Shown one piece after another: positions 6,601-6,776 of a stretch of 6,776 bases of DNA; positions within the stretch are counted from its first letter, which is position 1, and every line of letters begins with the position of its first letter. The position numbers were made by a program, and so were the translations under genes. The DNA is from Lachnospiraceae bacterium UBA7143 (GTDB lineage Bacteria > Bacillota > Clostridia > Lachnospirales > Lachnospiraceae). The notes under the pieces are model-generated. The model saw only the letters and a list, made by a program, of their open reading frames with translations, was not told the origin of the DNA and did not search any database. The stretch is from NCBI GenBank assembly GCA_002491905.1, contig DKWV01000028.1:1-6776 (forward strand), in the 5' to 3' direction.

Positions 6601-6696
6601 GGCGGTGACAACAGCTGGGGCGCGCCGGTGCACCCGGAGTATCATCTGGATGTGAGCGGAAAGGTGGAGTTTAGCTTTACGTTTAAGGGGATCTAA
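3625..6696 (+). CDS. lacZ: Beta-galactosidase, glycoside hydrolase family 2 (LacZ/EbgA type)
   Basis: Hydrolyses terminal beta-D-galactosides such as lactose in the cytoplasm; 1023 aa, the same size as E. coli LacZ, with no signal peptide. Order of domains: sugar-binding jelly roll about 45-215, Ig-like domain about 220-318, TIM barrel about 320-610, second Ig-like domain about 620-710, and the C-terminal small-chain domain about 724-1020. Both family signatures fit: N369-A-I-R-T-S-H-Y-P377 onward, and D441-K-N-H to G453-N-E455. E455 is the acid/base, E522 in SCEYAHAMGNS the nucleophile, and E400, H402 with E455 the expected magnesium ligands. GGFIWDYVDQ (550-559), NFWRAPTDND (773-782) and GGDNSWG (993-999, W998 matching E. 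coli W999) are also present. Where E. coli has DEANIETHG this protein has AENNLESHG, keeping the ligands. A spacer with its own palindromes suggests partly independent control. Substrate preference cannot be read from the sequence; the symbol reflects family only. Confidence 0.96.
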   Translation: MSQFDYSKVKDPQFFKENVLPAHAALNLYASEKEAVRGQSSLIHSLDGIWKFSYAVNIDSVVKGFEQESYDCRPWADIRVPAHIQMEGYDIPQYVNTQYPWDGREEILPGEIPERFNPVASYVKYFEVPAHMRGQEIRIVFEGTESGMALWCNGAYVGYSEDSFTPSEFDLTSYLKEGENKLAVQVYKWTSSSWCEDQDFYRFSGIYRSVYLYAVPTVHVEDLTVKTLFEEGSFDRAKLAVCYRAKGNGTCKIRLKDGETTLLEKEQKSDGETSFEEMVEKPELWSAEKPYLYHLEITCFDENGGTVEYVSQPVGFRKFEMKNNRMLLNGKRIVFKGANRHDFSSVSGRHVSYEELLKDIVTMKRNNINAIRTSHYPDDERLYGLCDLYGLYLIAENNLESHGTWDAYLKGKKDMSFVLPDDKADWKEMLYDRIRSCYHRDKNHPAVLIWSVGNESYGGETIYEMSELFRKLDDTRLVHYEGVFNDRRYNDSSDMESRMYATVADIEEYLENGDGKPFISCEYAHAMGNSCGAMHKYTELADQENSQYQGGFIWDYVDQSIYKKDRYGKWFQAYGGDFGERPTDYNFSGNGIAYGGERKASPKMQEVKFNYQNIAVTVGTEGFEVWNKNLFTSTDQYACVAELLRDGVSVERRELAGITVLPESRQTYPAPFTLPEEPGEYAVTVSFFLKEDTPWAKAGHEVAFGQAVIGKVDAPAEDRKKPLTVIWGNDNIGVRGESFDVLFSEPGGATSAFGMVSYRYAGKEMLEAIPGPNFWRAPTDNDTGNRMMARQGQWKLASLYASCRKPAGRLNKSGEVFENPDVREEEDHVSVTYLYDLPTTPAAACLLNYKVYGDGSVQTTLTYDPVEGLPDMPEFGVLFKLNADYDRLEWYGNGPEETYADREQGGKLGVYRNMVADNMAAYLVPQECGNKTKVRWAKVTDRRGRGMLFAGDGMNFSALPYTPHEIENARHSYELPPVHYTVVRVAGGQLGVGGDNSWGAPVHPEYHLDVSGKVEFSFTFKGI

Positions 6697-6714
6697 AATG
6701 GGATAAACGGGCAG

Positions 6715-6754
6715 AAGGAAGGGACATGGGGCTTTAGACCTGTGTCTCTTTCTT
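6715..6754 (+). terminator. Intrinsic terminator after the beta-galactosidase
   Basis: The core stem pairs GGGACATGGG (6721-6730) with CCTGTGTCTC (6739-6748), wobbles included, with an 8-nt loop. It is followed by TTTCTTG, and purines at 6715-6720 can extend the stem with 6749-6754. The T-tract is interrupted, so efficiency is moderate. The purine-rich left arm would read as a T/C tract on the other strand, so it may act in both directions. Confidence 0.6.
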
Positions 6755-6761
6755 GTATAAT
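6733..6761 (+). promoter_or_regulatory. Possible outward promoter at the right edge
   Basis: TTTAGA (6733-6738, four of six) and TATAAT (6756-6761, six of six) are separated by exactly 17 nt. Transcription would start near 6768 and run out of the window. The -35 lies in the loop of the terminator hairpin, so the two elements overlap. The small palindrome AGGAAATTCCT (6762-6772) sits at the expected start site. Confidence 0.45.
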
Positions 6762-6776
6762 AGGAAATTCCTCCTG

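Noticed and set aside
6163..6645. 160-aa minus-strand frame inside the beta-galactosidase
   Set aside because: It is antisense to the conserved C-terminal domain and has no recognisable features.

Overview
The window holds a carbohydrate uptake and hydrolysis locus, all on the + strand, most likely from an anaerobic gut Firmicute of the Lachnospiraceae type. This is inferred from the lipoprotein signal followed by a Gly/Ala/Asp/Ser-rich linker, strong AGGAGG-type ribosome binding sites, TTG and GTG starts, and the protein families; no marker gene fixes the taxon. There are four protein genes: a sugar-binding lipoprotein (237-1628), two CUT1-type ABC permeases (1765-2655 and 2648-3454) and a large cytoplasmic GH2 beta-galactosidase of the LacZ/EbgA type (3625-6696).

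Layout: 1-236 is a leader region. It has a strong GC-rich hairpin near the left edge that may be the right end of an IS200/IS605-type element, a T-rich weak terminator, a TATAAT promoter and a 9-nt tandem repeat before the first gene. The 136-nt gap between the binding protein and the first permease carries a stem loop and a good intrinsic terminator, probably a partial terminator that lets the binding protein exceed the permeases. The two permeases overlap by 8 nt. The 170-nt gap before the beta-galactosidase is dense in symmetry: a possible three-way-junction element, an inverted repeat, competing stems, and a 14-bp perfect palindrome over a possible -10 box. After the last gene come a terminator and a possible outward promoter.

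Working model (inference): the lipoprotein captures a galactoside outside the cell, the two permeases form the channel, and the intracellular beta-galactosidase splits the imported sugar. No ABC ATPase and no regulator lie in the window; a shared MsmK/UgpC-type ATPase encoded elsewhere is the usual solution for such operons. The coding content is conventional. The less explained material is in the spacers: a 17-nt core shared (14/17) by both internal spacers, a possible terminator plus SD-sequestering stem, and the possible transposon end at the left edge. No CRISPR array, tRNA or rRNA was recognised.
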